A stretch of 64,000 nucleotides of DNA from Allocoleopsis franciscana PCC 7113 (lineage in GTDB: Bacteria > Cyanobacteriota > Cyanobacteriia > Cyanobacteriales > Coleofasciculaceae). How positions within the stretch are numbered: position 1 is the first letter of the stretch; each line of letters starts with the position of its first letter. The stretch lies in assembly GCF_000317515.1 (NCBI RefSeq), contig NC_019738.1:2503224-2567223 (forward strand), given 5' to 3'. A model generated the notes under the pieces. It made no database searches, was not told the DNA's origin, and worked only from the letters and a program-made list of their open reading frames with translations. Positions 8,209-16,728 of the stretch are shown here, in pieces. A program made the translations under genes and the position numbers.

Positions 8209-10079
8209 GGAAACTTCTAACAAATCTAACGCTTTTTGTTGGAGTGGAGTCGGTTGAGTAATTTTCTCAAACATTAGAGAAGTCTCCAGACCACTAGACT
8301 GGAATTTATTTTTGACAATCGTTGCTAAATCAGTCATTAAAGTCCGAAAACTATGGACAGGAAGCTTTTCAGGTGTCTTTTTAGTCGCTGCCTTAGCGCG
8401 GGCTTTCTTTGAACGCTTAGATGGAGCAACAATTGAACTTTTTCCCTCCGGTTCAACTGTGACTTTTTCATCGTCAAACAGCAGTGGAGCTAAAGCTTTC
8501 CTCATGTGCCACTCCACATAATAAGCCAGCATACACAAGAAGACGTGAGCTTTGACGCGCTGTTCTAAACGGTGATAAATTGGACGTACTTTCAAATCGA
8601 TAGTTTTATAACTGCGGAAAGCTTGTTCGACAGTAGAAAGGCTTTTATAGGTTCTCACCGTTTGAGCCGCATCTAAAGTCTCCGGTTTGACTGAAGTCCG
8701 AATAATATAGACTCCATCCAAAGCCGAATCATTGGCGATAGCCGCTTCATTCAATGAGTAAGAAAAACTTGTCTCAGTGATGGCAATATTAAAGTATTTC
8801 CCCACACATGTAGCATTGAGAACTCGCCCCACTCTCAGTCCAATCTGGTCGGCTCCTTTGAGGGCGCGTTTATCTCGTGAAGTGGCGATAACAATCTTAT
8901 TGAGTTCCTGCTGTGTCGCCTGTAATAAAGCAATTCTAGTCAAAGACTTTTCTTGAGCAAGCATCGGGTTGCGACAAGCAATTAGCCGCTCACTGGGGTA
9001 ATCAGAACAAGAAAATTCTACTAAGTCAGTTTCATCAAATAATGAGAGTTGAACAGCTTCTTGTTCAAGAAGTTTCCGAATTTGACTAGCTCTAAGAGCT
9101 GTAATCCAGTCGAGTCCCTCAACGGGTTGAAACTCTGCCAGAATCCGGGTATTCGTAATCATGCCTCGGTCGCCAACCCAAACGACTTGTTGTAGGCCAA
9201 AACGGTGACGTACTTTCTCAATTTGAGCTGTGAGTGTGGTTGTGTCCGATGTATTGCCTTCAAACACTTCCACAGCGATGGGACAACCAAGCTTGTCGCA
9301 GATTAAGCCAAATACAATCTGTAAAAATCCTTTCTTTTTATCCCGATTATAGCCATATCTAGCGAGAGGGCATTGAGTTCCTTCAAAGTAAGTTGAACTC
9401 ACATCGTAGAGAACTAAAGCTCCTTCGGATAGATGTCTTAGGGCTAACTCATTTTCGATTAATTCTTGTTTGGATACCAGCCAATCCATTGCTTCATACA
9501 ATTCATCCTCATCGGCTTTTTCTAAGCCCAACAGTTCACTTAACGATGAATTGCACGTTTCGCTGTGCAATCCTCTCGCTGTGGCTAACTTGGAACGAGG
9601 CTCAAGGAGACGCGCCACGATCATCGCCAAAACTAGAGCTCGTTTTCTCGAATTTGAGGGTGAGATTAGATGGTGCAAAGACAGTTTTTTGATTGTTCCT
9701 AAAACCGCAGCTACATGACCATGAGGTAGACTTCTTTCTACAGAGAATGATTCGGAGAGATTTTCAATAGCTGCGCCGCCTTTGAGCACTATTCTCAAGT
9801 TATCAATGACAGTATCCGGTAATTTTGACAGGTTAGCTAAAGTTCTTTTACGGATTTTACCCCCTTCACGATAGGACTCTCGTAGGAGGACAGCGGGGGG
9901 TGAATTTCTGTTAGGGACTCGTTCAATATACATGGCTACTATTGTCCCAGAAATCTCCCCGCCAAAATCTTAAAAAATTCTTAAAAACATGGGTACGGCT
10001 TTCTGGGAGTAAATGGCTCTAGTTCCCGTCACTCAAGCTTTTTCTCCCTTTGTAGTTCATCTGTACGGGGGAACTTCCG
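8121..10079 (-). mobile_element. IS1634-family insertion sequence, 1,959 bp
   Basis: The terminal inverted repeats begin CGGAAGTTCCCC at both ends (8121-8132, and on the minus strand 10079-10068), with weaker similarity continuing inward (ACTACAA). A perfect 6-bp target duplication TTCAGA lies at 8115-8120 and 10080-10085. The element encodes one full-length transposase on the minus strand. The intact ends, duplication and open reading frame point to a recent insertion into the 3' end of the DUF4388 gene. Confidence 0.93.
8191..9933 (-). CDS. IS1634-family transposase
   Basis: 580 residues with the features of IS1634 (IS4-superfamily) DDE transposases: N-terminal VPNRNSPPAVLLRESYREGG, a first catalytic Asp in LVLYDVSSTYFEG, the second in VWVGDRGMITN, and the C-terminal YKSLSTVEQAFRSYKTIDL segment holding the Y-(2)R-type glutamate signature. 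FGLICDKLGCPIAVEVFEGN is also typical. The enzyme cuts and joins the element ends. The length is normal and no internal stop is seen, so it should be active. It occupies nearly the whole element. Confidence 0.95.
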   Translation of the reverse strand: MYIERVPNRNSPPAVLLRESYREGGKIRKRTLANLSKLPDTVIDNLRIVLKGGAAIENLSESFSVERSLPHGHVAAVLGTIKKLSLHHLISPSNSRKRALVLAMIVARLLEPRSKLATARGLHSETCNSSLSELLGLEKADEDELYEAMDWLVSKQELIENELALRHLSEGALVLYDVSSTYFEGTQCPLARYGYNRDKKKGFLQIVFGLICDKLGCPIAVEVFEGNTSDTTTLTAQIEKVRHRFGLQQVVWVGDRGMITNTRILAEFQPVEGLDWITALRASQIRKLLEQEAVQLSLFDETDLVEFSCSDYPSERLIACRNPMLAQEKSLTRIALLQATQQELNKIVIATSRDKRALKGADQIGLRVGRVLNATCVGKYFNIAITETSFSYSLNEAAIANDSALDGVYIIRTSVKPETLDAAQTVRTYKSLSTVEQAFRSYKTIDLKVRPIYHRLEQRVKAHVFLCMLAYYVEWHMRKALAPLLFDDEKVTVEPEGKSSIVAPSKRSKKARAKAATKKTPEKLPVHSFRTLMTDLATIVKNKFQSSGLETSLMFEKITQPTPLQQKALDLLEVSLICTQ

Positions 10080-10085
10080 TTCAGA

Positions 10086-10113
10086 GAAGTTGCCGATGGT
10101 TACTAGACTCTGA
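10086..10113 (+). pseudogene. Displaced last codons of the DUF4388 gene
   Basis: Immediately after the right-hand TTCAGA duplication the sequence continues the DUF4388 frame as E-K-L-P-M-V-T-R-L followed by TGA (10111-10113). Codon phase is preserved if the IS1634-family element and one duplication copy are removed. It has no start and is not expected to be translated on its own. Confidence 0.75.
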
Positions 10114-10154
10114 GAGACAGGTTTTTGGGGAAAAGGGGAAAAAAGCCAGAAAAA

Positions 10155-11315
10155 TTACATCCATTTTTTTAAAGCTTGGCGCAGTGCGCCTTCAGGCACA
10201 GCTTCAAGATTAAAAGGTTCACCCGATTTGACTCGTTCCAGCGCTTCAAAAAACGCTTTAACGCCCATAGCTGGCCCATCCGGATGATCCATAATCCCAG
10301 TACCGGCGTTGAGAATCACATCCTGACCGTAATCTGCCAGTGCTTTGGGTACGATACCAGGGTGAATACCAGCCGAGGGGACAGGGAAAACATGGCGCGA
10401 TCGCAAACTATCTCGAATTCGCCTTTCCTCTTGCGCGTCAAAGGGCAAACTCCCATAGTGGGCAGGATACAACACCGCATCCGCCCCACAATAGGCCATC
10501 AGGGTTCCCAACACCACCGAGTAAGCCATACCATAGTCGGGGGAAGCACACAACGCCCCCGCTAAGGCAGGATGGGCAAAAATTGGTACATTAATTTCTG
10601 GGTCAGCCGCTAAGGAATCCAGCACTGAGTAGCCATAGGTTAGGACGTTGAGCAAGAGAGCATTTGCCCCTTCACGGACTAAAAGACGGGCTTTCTCAAT
10701 TAACTTGTCCGCTGCACCGGTTACATTCACGGCATAAAGTACCGTGCGACCGGTTTGCTGCTTCACTTGATCGAGTACCTGGCGGCAAGCTTCCAGCCGT
10801 TTCAGTGTGGGGGCAACCTCCAAATCCCCCAGAATCTCATCATCTTTAATAATGTCTAGTCCTGCACCCGCCACCTCTTGCAAAATCGCCCCATGGTCAT
10901 CGGCAGAAAGTCCCAAGGCTGGCTTGAAGATTGCCATAATTAAAGGGCGATCACGCACTCCCAGCCGTTCTCGAATGCCTGTAATGCCGACTTTGGGACG
11001 CCTGCCGTAGTGTTCCGGAAGGCGCACTGCCATGACTTTTGCCGCCCCAGCCATTGAGTATTTGCCAAAAATCATCGTGAGTAGGCTGGGGATATCGTTC
11101 TCCACATTGGCTTCAGGAAAACGGATGGTGACAAGACTGGAACCATCGGGTTGAGTAATACCGCTGACAACTTCAGCCAGATGCGACTTCAACACCTCCT
11201 CTCGATGGGAAAAACGAGCATCCCAGGTGCCCGCTGTTTGCCCCACTGCAATAACTTTGGCCTGTTTTTCGGCATCAACACCGGGTGGAAAACGGTAGTC
11301 AACTTCAATAGTCAT
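10155..11315 (-). CDS. mtnW: RuBisCO-like protein: 2,3-diketo-5-methylthiopentyl-1-phosphate enolase
   Basis: 386 residues of the RuBisCO large-subunit fold (form IV). The metal site is complete: GLDIIKDDE supplies the lysine expected to be carbamylated (K157) and the Asp/Glu ligands D159 and E160. K131 in FKPALGLS replaces the KPK arrangement of true RuBisCO, and loop 6 lacks the CO2-specific lysine. YW-type MtnW tautomerises the diketo compound made by MtnB. Cyanobacterial RuBisCO-like proteins of this kind, such as that of Microcystis, are known to act in methionine salvage. Start ATG 11315. It shares strand with mtnX and mtnB, separated from them by the IS1634 insertion and the DUF4388 gene. 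Confidence 0.9.
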   Translation of the reverse strand: MTIEVDYRFPPGVDAEKQAKVIAVGQTAGTWDARFSHREEVLKSHLAEVVSGITQPDGSSLVTIRFPEANVENDIPSLLTMIFGKYSMAGAAKVMAVRLPEHYGRRPKVGITGIRERLGVRDRPLIMAIFKPALGLSADDHGAILQEVAGAGLDIIKDDEILGDLEVAPTLKRLEACRQVLDQVKQQTGRTVLYAVNVTGAADKLIEKARLLVREGANALLLNVLTYGYSVLDSLAADPEINVPIFAHPALAGALCASPDYGMAYSVVLGTLMAYCGADAVLYPAHYGSLPFDAQEERRIRDSLRSRHVFPVPSAGIHPGIVPKALADYGQDVILNAGTGIMDHPDGPAMGVKAFFEALERVKSGEPFNLEAVPEGALRQALKKWM

Positions 11316-11673
11316 TTTCAGGGCTATGAATTAAGGGCGGCAGAGTACGAGCAAGTTTGACGGTTTTTAAGATTTTATCGATTTTTTGGCTAAAACTGAG
11401 ACATTGGCGACATGATAAGCTAAAGCGCATTTAACTTGCACATTCTAAACACAGGATAAAAGAGTTCAAATCCTCTCCCCTGTCCTCGTATGAGCTCCGG
11501 CCCTGCTCCCCCGCCGCCTCAACAAGCAAATTACATGCGTAACAGCTTAAAGCTTTGGGTGCGCTTACCGCCAACGGGTAGGCGCAGGCAGCCTGAGGAG
11601 CCATGCATCTTTATATAAAAACGAAGTGGATATAAAAGAGAGGAATGGCAGTGGCAGATAAAGGGCTGATTTT
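11316..11673. other. Repeat-containing spacer upstream of mtnW and the hybrid kinase
   Basis: 358 bases between divergent genes. It holds an exact minus-strand copy of the 19-mer repeat (11482-11500) and a CGCTTACCGCC...GGTAGGCGCAGG stretch (11562-11592) resembling the small dispersed GC-rich repeats of cyanobacteria. Promoters for both genes must lie here, but I cannot place them with confidence. Confidence 0.5.
11482..11500 (-). repeat. Dispersed 19-mer repeat, copy 2
   Basis: The reverse complement reads CCGGAGCTCATACGAGGAC, identical to the copy at 6264-6282, and continues into AGGGGAGAGG, as copy 1 continues into TGGGGAGGGG. Confidence 0.8.
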
Positions 11674-14013
11674 ATGCTGGAGGTCTTAAAAAACCTTTTT
11701 ACTTCAAGAGCGTTTATCCCTCACGGGCATTGCTACCTCTGGAAACCTGAGCTGGTGTGGCTCCATGTCATGGGCGATGCTCTGATTGCGATCGCCTATT
11801 ATTCCATCCCAATCGCGCTAGTCTATTTTGTTCGCAAGCGCGTTGATTTGCCCTATCCCCAGATATTTCTGCTGTTTGGGGCATTTATCATCTCTTGTGG
11901 TACTACTCATGTGATGGAGATTTGGACGCTCTGGCATCCAACCTATTGGTTGAGCGGGTTGATCAAAGCCATAACTGCTGTAATCTCACTCTACACGGCT
12001 ATGGAGCTGGTTCCGTTGGTCAATCAAGCGCTTGCTCTCCCAAGTCCGGCACAACTGGAGGCAGCCAATCGAGAACTGGAGAGGGAGATCGGGGAGCGCA
12101 AGCGAACAGAGGCGAGGCTGGAGCTTCAAAGTACGATCGCTAGGAATATGGCTGAAGGGGTTTGCCTTGTCAGAGCCGCCGATAGTGCGATCGTCTATGC
12201 CAATCCCAAATTTGAGAATATGTTTGGCTATGGGTCGGGTGAGCTAAATGGAAGACCTGTGGAAGTATTGAACTACGCTTCGGATGAGCAGAGTGCCAAA
12301 CAGGTTGCCAGTGAAATAATGCACCAATTAAATCAATACGGTGAAGCGACCTATGAGGTTCATAACGTTAAAAAAGATGGTACACCTTTCTGGTGTAGAT
12401 CTCACACTTCGAGATTTGAACATCCTGAGTATGGAACGGTCTACGTTGCCGTCCATGAAGACATCACCGAAAGCAAGCAGGCAGAGCAAACACTTCATAA
12501 GGCTAAAGAAGCGGCTGAAGCTGCCAACCGTGCCAAAAGCGAATTTCTGGCGAATATGAGCCATGAATTCCGAACCCCATTGAACGGGATTTTGGGGTAC
12601 GCCTACATCCTCAAACAAGAAAAAGTTTTAACCTCCAAGCAACAGAATGGACTAAACACCATTCAACAGTGTGGCGAACATCTGCTGACGCTCATTAATG
12701 ACATTTTAAACCTCTCCAAAATTGAAGCAAGGAAAATGGAAATTTACCTAAATGATTTTCATTTTCCTCTGTTTCTTAACAATCTTGCTGAAATCTTTCG
12801 TATTCGTGCAGAACAAAAGAACATTTCGTTTCGTTATACTCCGCTTTCCCTGTTGCCTAGCCTCGTTCGTGGCGATGAGCAAAAGCTGCGGCAAATTTTA
12901 ATCAACTTACTCGGAAATGCCGTCAAGTTTACCGAAACGGGTGGGGTAGTTTTCAAAGTTGGTTATCACGAGGGGAAAATTCGCTTTCAGGTGGAGGACA
13001 CTGGCATCGGTATCGCATCAGAGAAGTTGACAGAAATCTTTCTACCGTTCCATCAAGTCGAGAACAGCCGCCACTTGGTTGAAGGCACAGGACTAGGACT
13101 GACCATTAGCAAGAAATTAGCGAAGTTGATGGGCAGTACTTTGGAGGTGAAAAGTCAATTAGGTTCTGGCAGTGTTTTCTGGCTCGATTTGGATTTACCT
13201 GAAGTGTTGGAATCGACTGAGATTGCCAAGCGTCAGGAGCGCAGTATCGTTGGCTTCAAAGGGGAAAAGCGCAAAATTCTGGTGGTGGACGACAAACGGG
13301 AAAACCGCTTGGTTCTAGTCAATCTCCTCGAACCTTTGGGGTTTGAAATCGTTGAAGCAACAGATGGGCGTGATTGTCTCAATAAGGCGCTTGAGTTTAA
13401 ACCCGATGCGATCTTGATGGACTTGGTGATGCCAGTAGTGGACGGCTTTGAGGCTACCCGGCAGCTCCGGAAGTCAACCGAACTTAAAAACATTGTAATA
13501 ATCGCTACATCGGCTAGCGTTTTCAATTACAGTCAAGATAAAAGTCGAGAGGCGGGTTGCGACGATTTTATCCCTAAGCCAGTGCAGGCGAAGCATCTTT
13601 TAGAACGGCTAGGGGTGCATTTGGGGCTGGAATGGGTTTATGGCGATTGGGGATTAGAGCAAGCCGCCGCAGGGGTTGCTGACCGAGATTCAGAGGGTGT
13701 CACAGAAAAGTCAAAACCAGGCGCGGTCAAAAGTCAAAAGTCAGAAACGGTCAAATCTAACGCTCAAACTAACAATCCAAAATCTAAAATCCAAAATCTA
13801 AAATTGATTGCTCCACCTCCGGAGGACATTGCTGTCCTATTGGATTTAGCTATGAGAGGCAACATCAGGGGCATAGATGAGCAAGCGCGTCGGCTCGAAC
13901 AGTTGGATGAGAAATTTGTGTCGTTTGCGTCGAAGCTTCGTCAACTAGCACAAGACTTCCAGGTCAGACAAATCCGGGAGTTTCTCAAACCCTACACTTT
14001 AGACCATGAATGA
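11674..14013 (+). CDS. Ethylene-receptor-like hybrid histidine kinase (ETR1-type sensor, PAS, HisKA, HATPase, REC)
   Basis: 779 residues. Residues about 28-117 form three membrane helices matching the plant ETR1 ethylene-binding domain: D35, Y42, I72, C75 and H79 occupy the same spacing as ETR1 D25, Y32, I62, C65 and H69 (GDALIAIAYYSIP, FIISCGTTHVMEIW). C and H bind copper in that family. A coiled linker leads to PAS (about 150-270), HisKA with H297 in ANMSHEFRTPLNG, HATPase with EDTGIGIA and GTGLGL, and a receiver with D583 (ILMDLVMP). A repeat-derived linker (about 685-715) precedes a 65-residue helical tail. The stop overlaps the start of the cyclase gene (ATGA), implying translational coupling. 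Ethylene or another small ligand is inferred. Confidence 0.9.
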   Translation: MLEVLKNLFTSRAFIPHGHCYLWKPELVWLHVMGDALIAIAYYSIPIALVYFVRKRVDLPYPQIFLLFGAFIISCGTTHVMEIWTLWHPTYWLSGLIKAITAVISLYTAMELVPLVNQALALPSPAQLEAANRELEREIGERKRTEARLELQSTIARNMAEGVCLVRAADSAIVYANPKFENMFGYGSGELNGRPVEVLNYASDEQSAKQVASEIMHQLNQYGEATYEVHNVKKDGTPFWCRSHTSRFEHPEYGTVYVAVHEDITESKQAEQTLHKAKEAAEAANRAKSEFLANMSHEFRTPLNGILGYAYILKQEKVLTSKQQNGLNTIQQCGEHLLTLINDILNLSKIEARKMEIYLNDFHFPLFLNNLAEIFRIRAEQKNISFRYTPLSLLPSLVRGDEQKLRQILINLLGNAVKFTETGGVVFKVGYHEGKIRFQVEDTGIGIASEKLTEIFLPFHQVENSRHLVEGTGLGLTISKKLAKLMGSTLEVKSQLGSGSVFWLDLDLPEVLESTEIAKRQERSIVGFKGEKRKILVVDDKRENRLVLVNLLEPLGFEIVEATDGRDCLNKALEFKPDAILMDLVMPVVDGFEATRQLRKSTELKNIVIIATSASVFNYSQDKSREAGCDDFIPKPVQAKHLLERLGVHLGLEWVYGDWGLEQAAAGVADRDSEGVTEKSKPGAVKSQKSETVKSNAQTNNPKSKIQNLKLIAPPPEDIAVLLDLAMRGNIRGIDEQARRLEQLDEKFVSFASKLRQLAQDFQVRQIREFLKPYTLDHE
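13727..13804 (+). repeat. Heptamer repeats inside the hybrid kinase coding sequence
   Basis: Two runs: TCAAAAG, TCAAAAG, TCAGAAA at 13727-13747, and CCAAAAT, CTAAAAT, CCAAAAT, CTAAAAT at 13777-13804. These are short tandem heptamers of the kind normally found between cyanobacterial genes. Here they are translated in frame as a lysine/serine/asparagine-rich linker between the receiver and the C-terminal helical tail. Confidence 0.8.
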
Positions 14014-16025
14014 GTGTGAAAAATCCGGCAGATGGCGTCCTCTTAATCGTAGATGACACGCCGACTAATTTAAAGATGCTGTGCGATTTCTTGACCAATT
14101 CAGGATTTGAAGTCTTGGTGGCAGTTGATGGTGAAAGTGCGATCGAGCAGACTGTATATGCCCAGCCCAATCTCATCCTTTTGGATGTACTCATGCCCGG
14201 AATTGATGGGTTTGAAACTTGCAGTCGGTTGAAAGCCAATCCGTCAACGCAAGCTATCCCCGTGATTTTTATGACGGCGCTTGGTGAGACGGTAGATAAG
14301 GTGAGAGGTTTTCAGGTTGGGGCAGTAGATTACGTCACCAAGCCACTTCAACCCGAAGAGGTTTTAGCCCGCATCACGAACCACCTGACGATCCAGAACC
14401 TGCAAAATCAACTCCAAGAGCAAAATCTGCGGCTGCAACAGGAAGTTAAGGAGCGCCAGCAGGCAGAGGATTTAGTGCGGCAGCAGGCTCAGCGGGAACA
14501 ATTGCTGGGTGAGATGCAAGGGCGGATTCGCCAATCGCTGGATTTAGAAGAAATTCTCAGTACAACGGTGAGTGAAGTGCGGCAATTTCTGCAAACGGAT
14601 CGGGTGCTCATTTACCGATTTTTTGACGACTGGAGCGGTGTTGTCGCTGTAGAATCCGTCAGTACTGATGAACTATCTATACTGAATACCACAATCTCTG
14701 ACCCCTGCTTTGGAGAAGCCTACGTTGAGCGCTACCAACAGGGTCGCATCATGGTCATAGAAGATATCTACACAGCGGGTATGACGCCGTGTCATGTTGA
14801 TTTTCTAGCAAGTATTCAGGTCAGGGCTAATTTGGTGGTTCCCATTCTACAAAAAGAACGGTTGTGGGGGCTGCTGGTTGCTCATCACTGTTATGAACCA
14901 CGGCAGTGGCAGCAGTGGGAGGTTGATTTCCTAGAAGCTTTGTCCACGCAAATCGCGATCGCTATCCAACAAGGGCAACTTCATCAACGGCTGTACAGTA
15001 TTGTTGAAAACGCGATCGAGGGCATCTTCCAGACGACACCATCCGGACGCTTCATAAGCGGCAACCCAGCACTGGCAAGGATTTTTGGCTACTCCTCGCC
15101 TGAAGAACTAATTAGAAGTATCCAAGACATCGGGCGGCAAATTTATGTTGACTCCAACCGCCGAGACGAATTCATTGCCGCTATCCAGACGGACAATGCT
15201 GTGTTTGACTTTGAGTCTCAAATCTATCGTAAAGACGGCAGTGTTATCTGGGTGTCAGAGAACACTCGTGCGGTTCGTGACTCCAAGGGAGCGCTGCTCT
15301 ATTACGAAGGTGCTGTCTCTGACATTACAGTCCGTAAGGTAGCCCAGGAATCACTGCGTTTTCAACAGGAACAAGCAGAGCAACTGCTGCTCAATATCTT
15401 GCCTGAGTCAATTGCACAGCAGTTAAAACGTTACCCAAGCACCATTGCCGACAACTTTGAAGCGGTCAGTGTTCTGTTTGCTGACATTGTTGGTTTTACG
15501 GAGTTCTCGGCTCGAACCTCTCCCACAGAACTGGTAATAGTTCTCAATCTAATTTTCTCGAAGTTTGATCAGCTAGCTGAGCGGCACGGTTTGGAGAAAA
15601 TTAAGACGATTGGCGATGCCTATATGGTTGTCGCTGGTTTGCCCACACCCCGTCCGGATCATGCGATCGCAATCGCCGAAATGGCTCTGGATATGCAATC
15701 CGAAATGGTAAGAGTAGGTGAACAAACGGGTGAAGCGTTCAAACTCCGAATTGGCATCAACTCCGGTCCAGTGATTGCGGGTGTTATTGGCATCAAAAAG
15801 TTTTTCTACGATTTGTGGGGCGATACTGTTAACGTTGCTAGCCGCATGGAATCCCAAGGCGTTGACGGTGCTATACAGGTAACAGCCGCTACCTATGAGC
15901 TATTACGGGATAAGTACCTGTTCGAGGAACGGGGCGTGATCTCTGTCAAGGGCAAGGGGGATATGACCACTTATCTGCTCACGGGCAGATCATTTGATGA
16001 CTCGTTGCTCTCATGTAATAAGTAG
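14010..16025 (+). CDS. Receiver-cyanobacteriochrome GAF-PAS-class III adenylyl cyclase
   Basis: 671 residues. The receiver (about 8-125) keeps phospho-acceptor D59 and K111. A coiled coil (130-165) leads to a GAF domain (about 175-325) with DPCF at 231-234 and CH at 261-262. The two cysteines, C233 and C261, are 28 apart, as in DXCF cyanobacteriochromes, predicting a bilin-bound photosensor. PAS spans about 327-448. The cyclase (about 480-660) has metal Asp D492 and D536, purine-site K532 and D601 (IKTIGDAYM, YDLWGDTVN) and catalytic N608 and R612, so it should make cAMP. Its start overlaps the kinase stop, so the upstream kinase is the likely phosphodonor. Confidence 0.92.
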   Translation: MSVKNPADGVLLIVDDTPTNLKMLCDFLTNSGFEVLVAVDGESAIEQTVYAQPNLILLDVLMPGIDGFETCSRLKANPSTQAIPVIFMTALGETVDKVRGFQVGAVDYVTKPLQPEEVLARITNHLTIQNLQNQLQEQNLRLQQEVKERQQAEDLVRQQAQREQLLGEMQGRIRQSLDLEEILSTTVSEVRQFLQTDRVLIYRFFDDWSGVVAVESVSTDELSILNTTISDPCFGEAYVERYQQGRIMVIEDIYTAGMTPCHVDFLASIQVRANLVVPILQKERLWGLLVAHHCYEPRQWQQWEVDFLEALSTQIAIAIQQGQLHQRLYSIVENAIEGIFQTTPSGRFISGNPALARIFGYSSPEELIRSIQDIGRQIYVDSNRRDEFIAAIQTDNAVFDFESQIYRKDGSVIWVSENTRAVRDSKGALLYYEGAVSDITVRKVAQESLRFQQEQAEQLLLNILPESIAQQLKRYPSTIADNFEAVSVLFADIVGFTEFSARTSPTELVIVLNLIFSKFDQLAERHGLEKIKTIGDAYMVVAGLPTPRPDHAIAIAEMALDMQSEMVRVGEQTGEAFKLRIGINSGPVIAGVIGIKKFFYDLWGDTVNVASRMESQGVDGAIQVTAATYELLRDKYLFEERGVISVKGKGDMTTYLLTGRSFDDSLLSCNK

Positions 16026-16166
16026 TCTACTTGAACTCACAAGCGGTTGATCTGAGCTTGCTTAGGCTTTGTGTCTAGCAGAAAGCATTGTGATCGCACT
16101 CATGACCATCAACAGCGATTCCCTGCGGCATAGCTACGCTTCACGCATTCCACACAGCTACATCAC

Positions 16167-16433
16167 CTAACCCTCATCAGATGATTGACTTGGCGGACTA
16201 AAGTCATCCGGTAGCTCATCAATACGCTCAATCCCTAATAGTTGGCACAGCTTCTTGAGTTGCGAGACGCTCAGTTTAGCTTCAGTCTTACCAGCAATCC
16301 AGCGTTGGTAAGTAGAACGGGGAATGCCACAGTGTACTGCTAACTCGTCTTGCGTTAAAGTCGTTCGTTCAATTCTCAGAGCTTCTAAAGGTGAATCGCT
16401 GAACTGTTTGTGCTTTTTACTTCTTTCGGTCAT
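16167..16433 (-). CDS. Small HTH (XRE-like) regulator
   Basis: 88 residues from the ATG at 16433 (MTERSKKHK); the frame is open further upstream but crosses a large inverted repeat and is not family-like. The helix-turn-helix is at TLTQDELAVHCGIPRSTYQRWIAG, followed by LSVSQLKKLCQLLGI and an acidic tail. It is related to the HTH protein at 16729-16974 (shared TQxE, LSxSQxK, LPDD). Upstream at 16450-16500 lies a long inverted repeat that may be its own operator. Target genes are unknown. A free-standing antitoxin-like or plasmid-type regulator is possible, but no toxin is seen. Confidence 0.72.
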   Translation of the reverse strand: MTERSKKHKQFSDSPLEALRIERTTLTQDELAVHCGIPRSTYQRWIAGKTEAKLSVSQLKKLCQLLGIERIDELPDDFSPPSQSSDEG

Positions 16434-16449
16434 AACATGATGGCACAGC

Positions 16450-16500
16450 CCCATTTTAAAGCTTGATATTGACAGTTTCTTATTCAAGCTCCAAAATGGG
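16450..16500. promoter_or_regulatory. 17-bp inverted repeat upstream of the HTH gene (candidate operator)
   Basis: Left arm CCCATTTTAAAGCTTGA (16450-16466) and right arm TCAAGCTCCAAAATGGG (16484-16500) pair except for two central bases, with a 17-base spacer. It begins 17 bases upstream of the HTH start codon. A protein-binding operator or an RNA hairpin in the leader are both possible. Confidence 0.55.
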
Positions 16501-16587
16501 ATATGTTTAAAACATAAGTAGGGAAGAGCGCTTTCAAACTGTAGTTGCAAAGCTGCCCTTCCTCTAGTGTCTCATTTTGTCGTAGTT

Positions 16588-16719
16588 CACCATTTCAGTT
16601 CATTCGCTTTGCCAGCATAGTGAACCACTGTGTGGTGCCAACTTGCATGGGCGATCGCTCTTTTAAATGCGATCGCATTCCAAGACCATCATTACCAAAT
16701 TTTTCTTATGAAACACTAC
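16588..16719. repeat. Duplicated promoter segment, copy 1
   Basis: About 130 bases starting CACCATTTC and ending ATGAAACACT, highly similar to 17084-17210. Shared stretches include ATTCGCTTTGCC, GTGTGGTGCCAACTTGCA and ACCATCATTACC. In this copy the ATGAAACACT is an orphan start: its frame runs out after 27 codons into the antisense of the HTH gene. Confidence 0.8.
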
Positions 16720-16728
16720 AGGGTTCAA

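Noticed and set aside
10013-10213. Plus-strand frame at the right end of the IS1634 element
   Set aside because: It spans the IS terminus and runs antisense into mtnW; it is a chance frame.
10155-11315. True CO2-fixing RuBisCO large subunit
   Set aside because: The protein is 386 residues, lacks the loop-6 lysine and has FKPALG instead of the KPKLG active-site form; neighbours are methionine-salvage genes.
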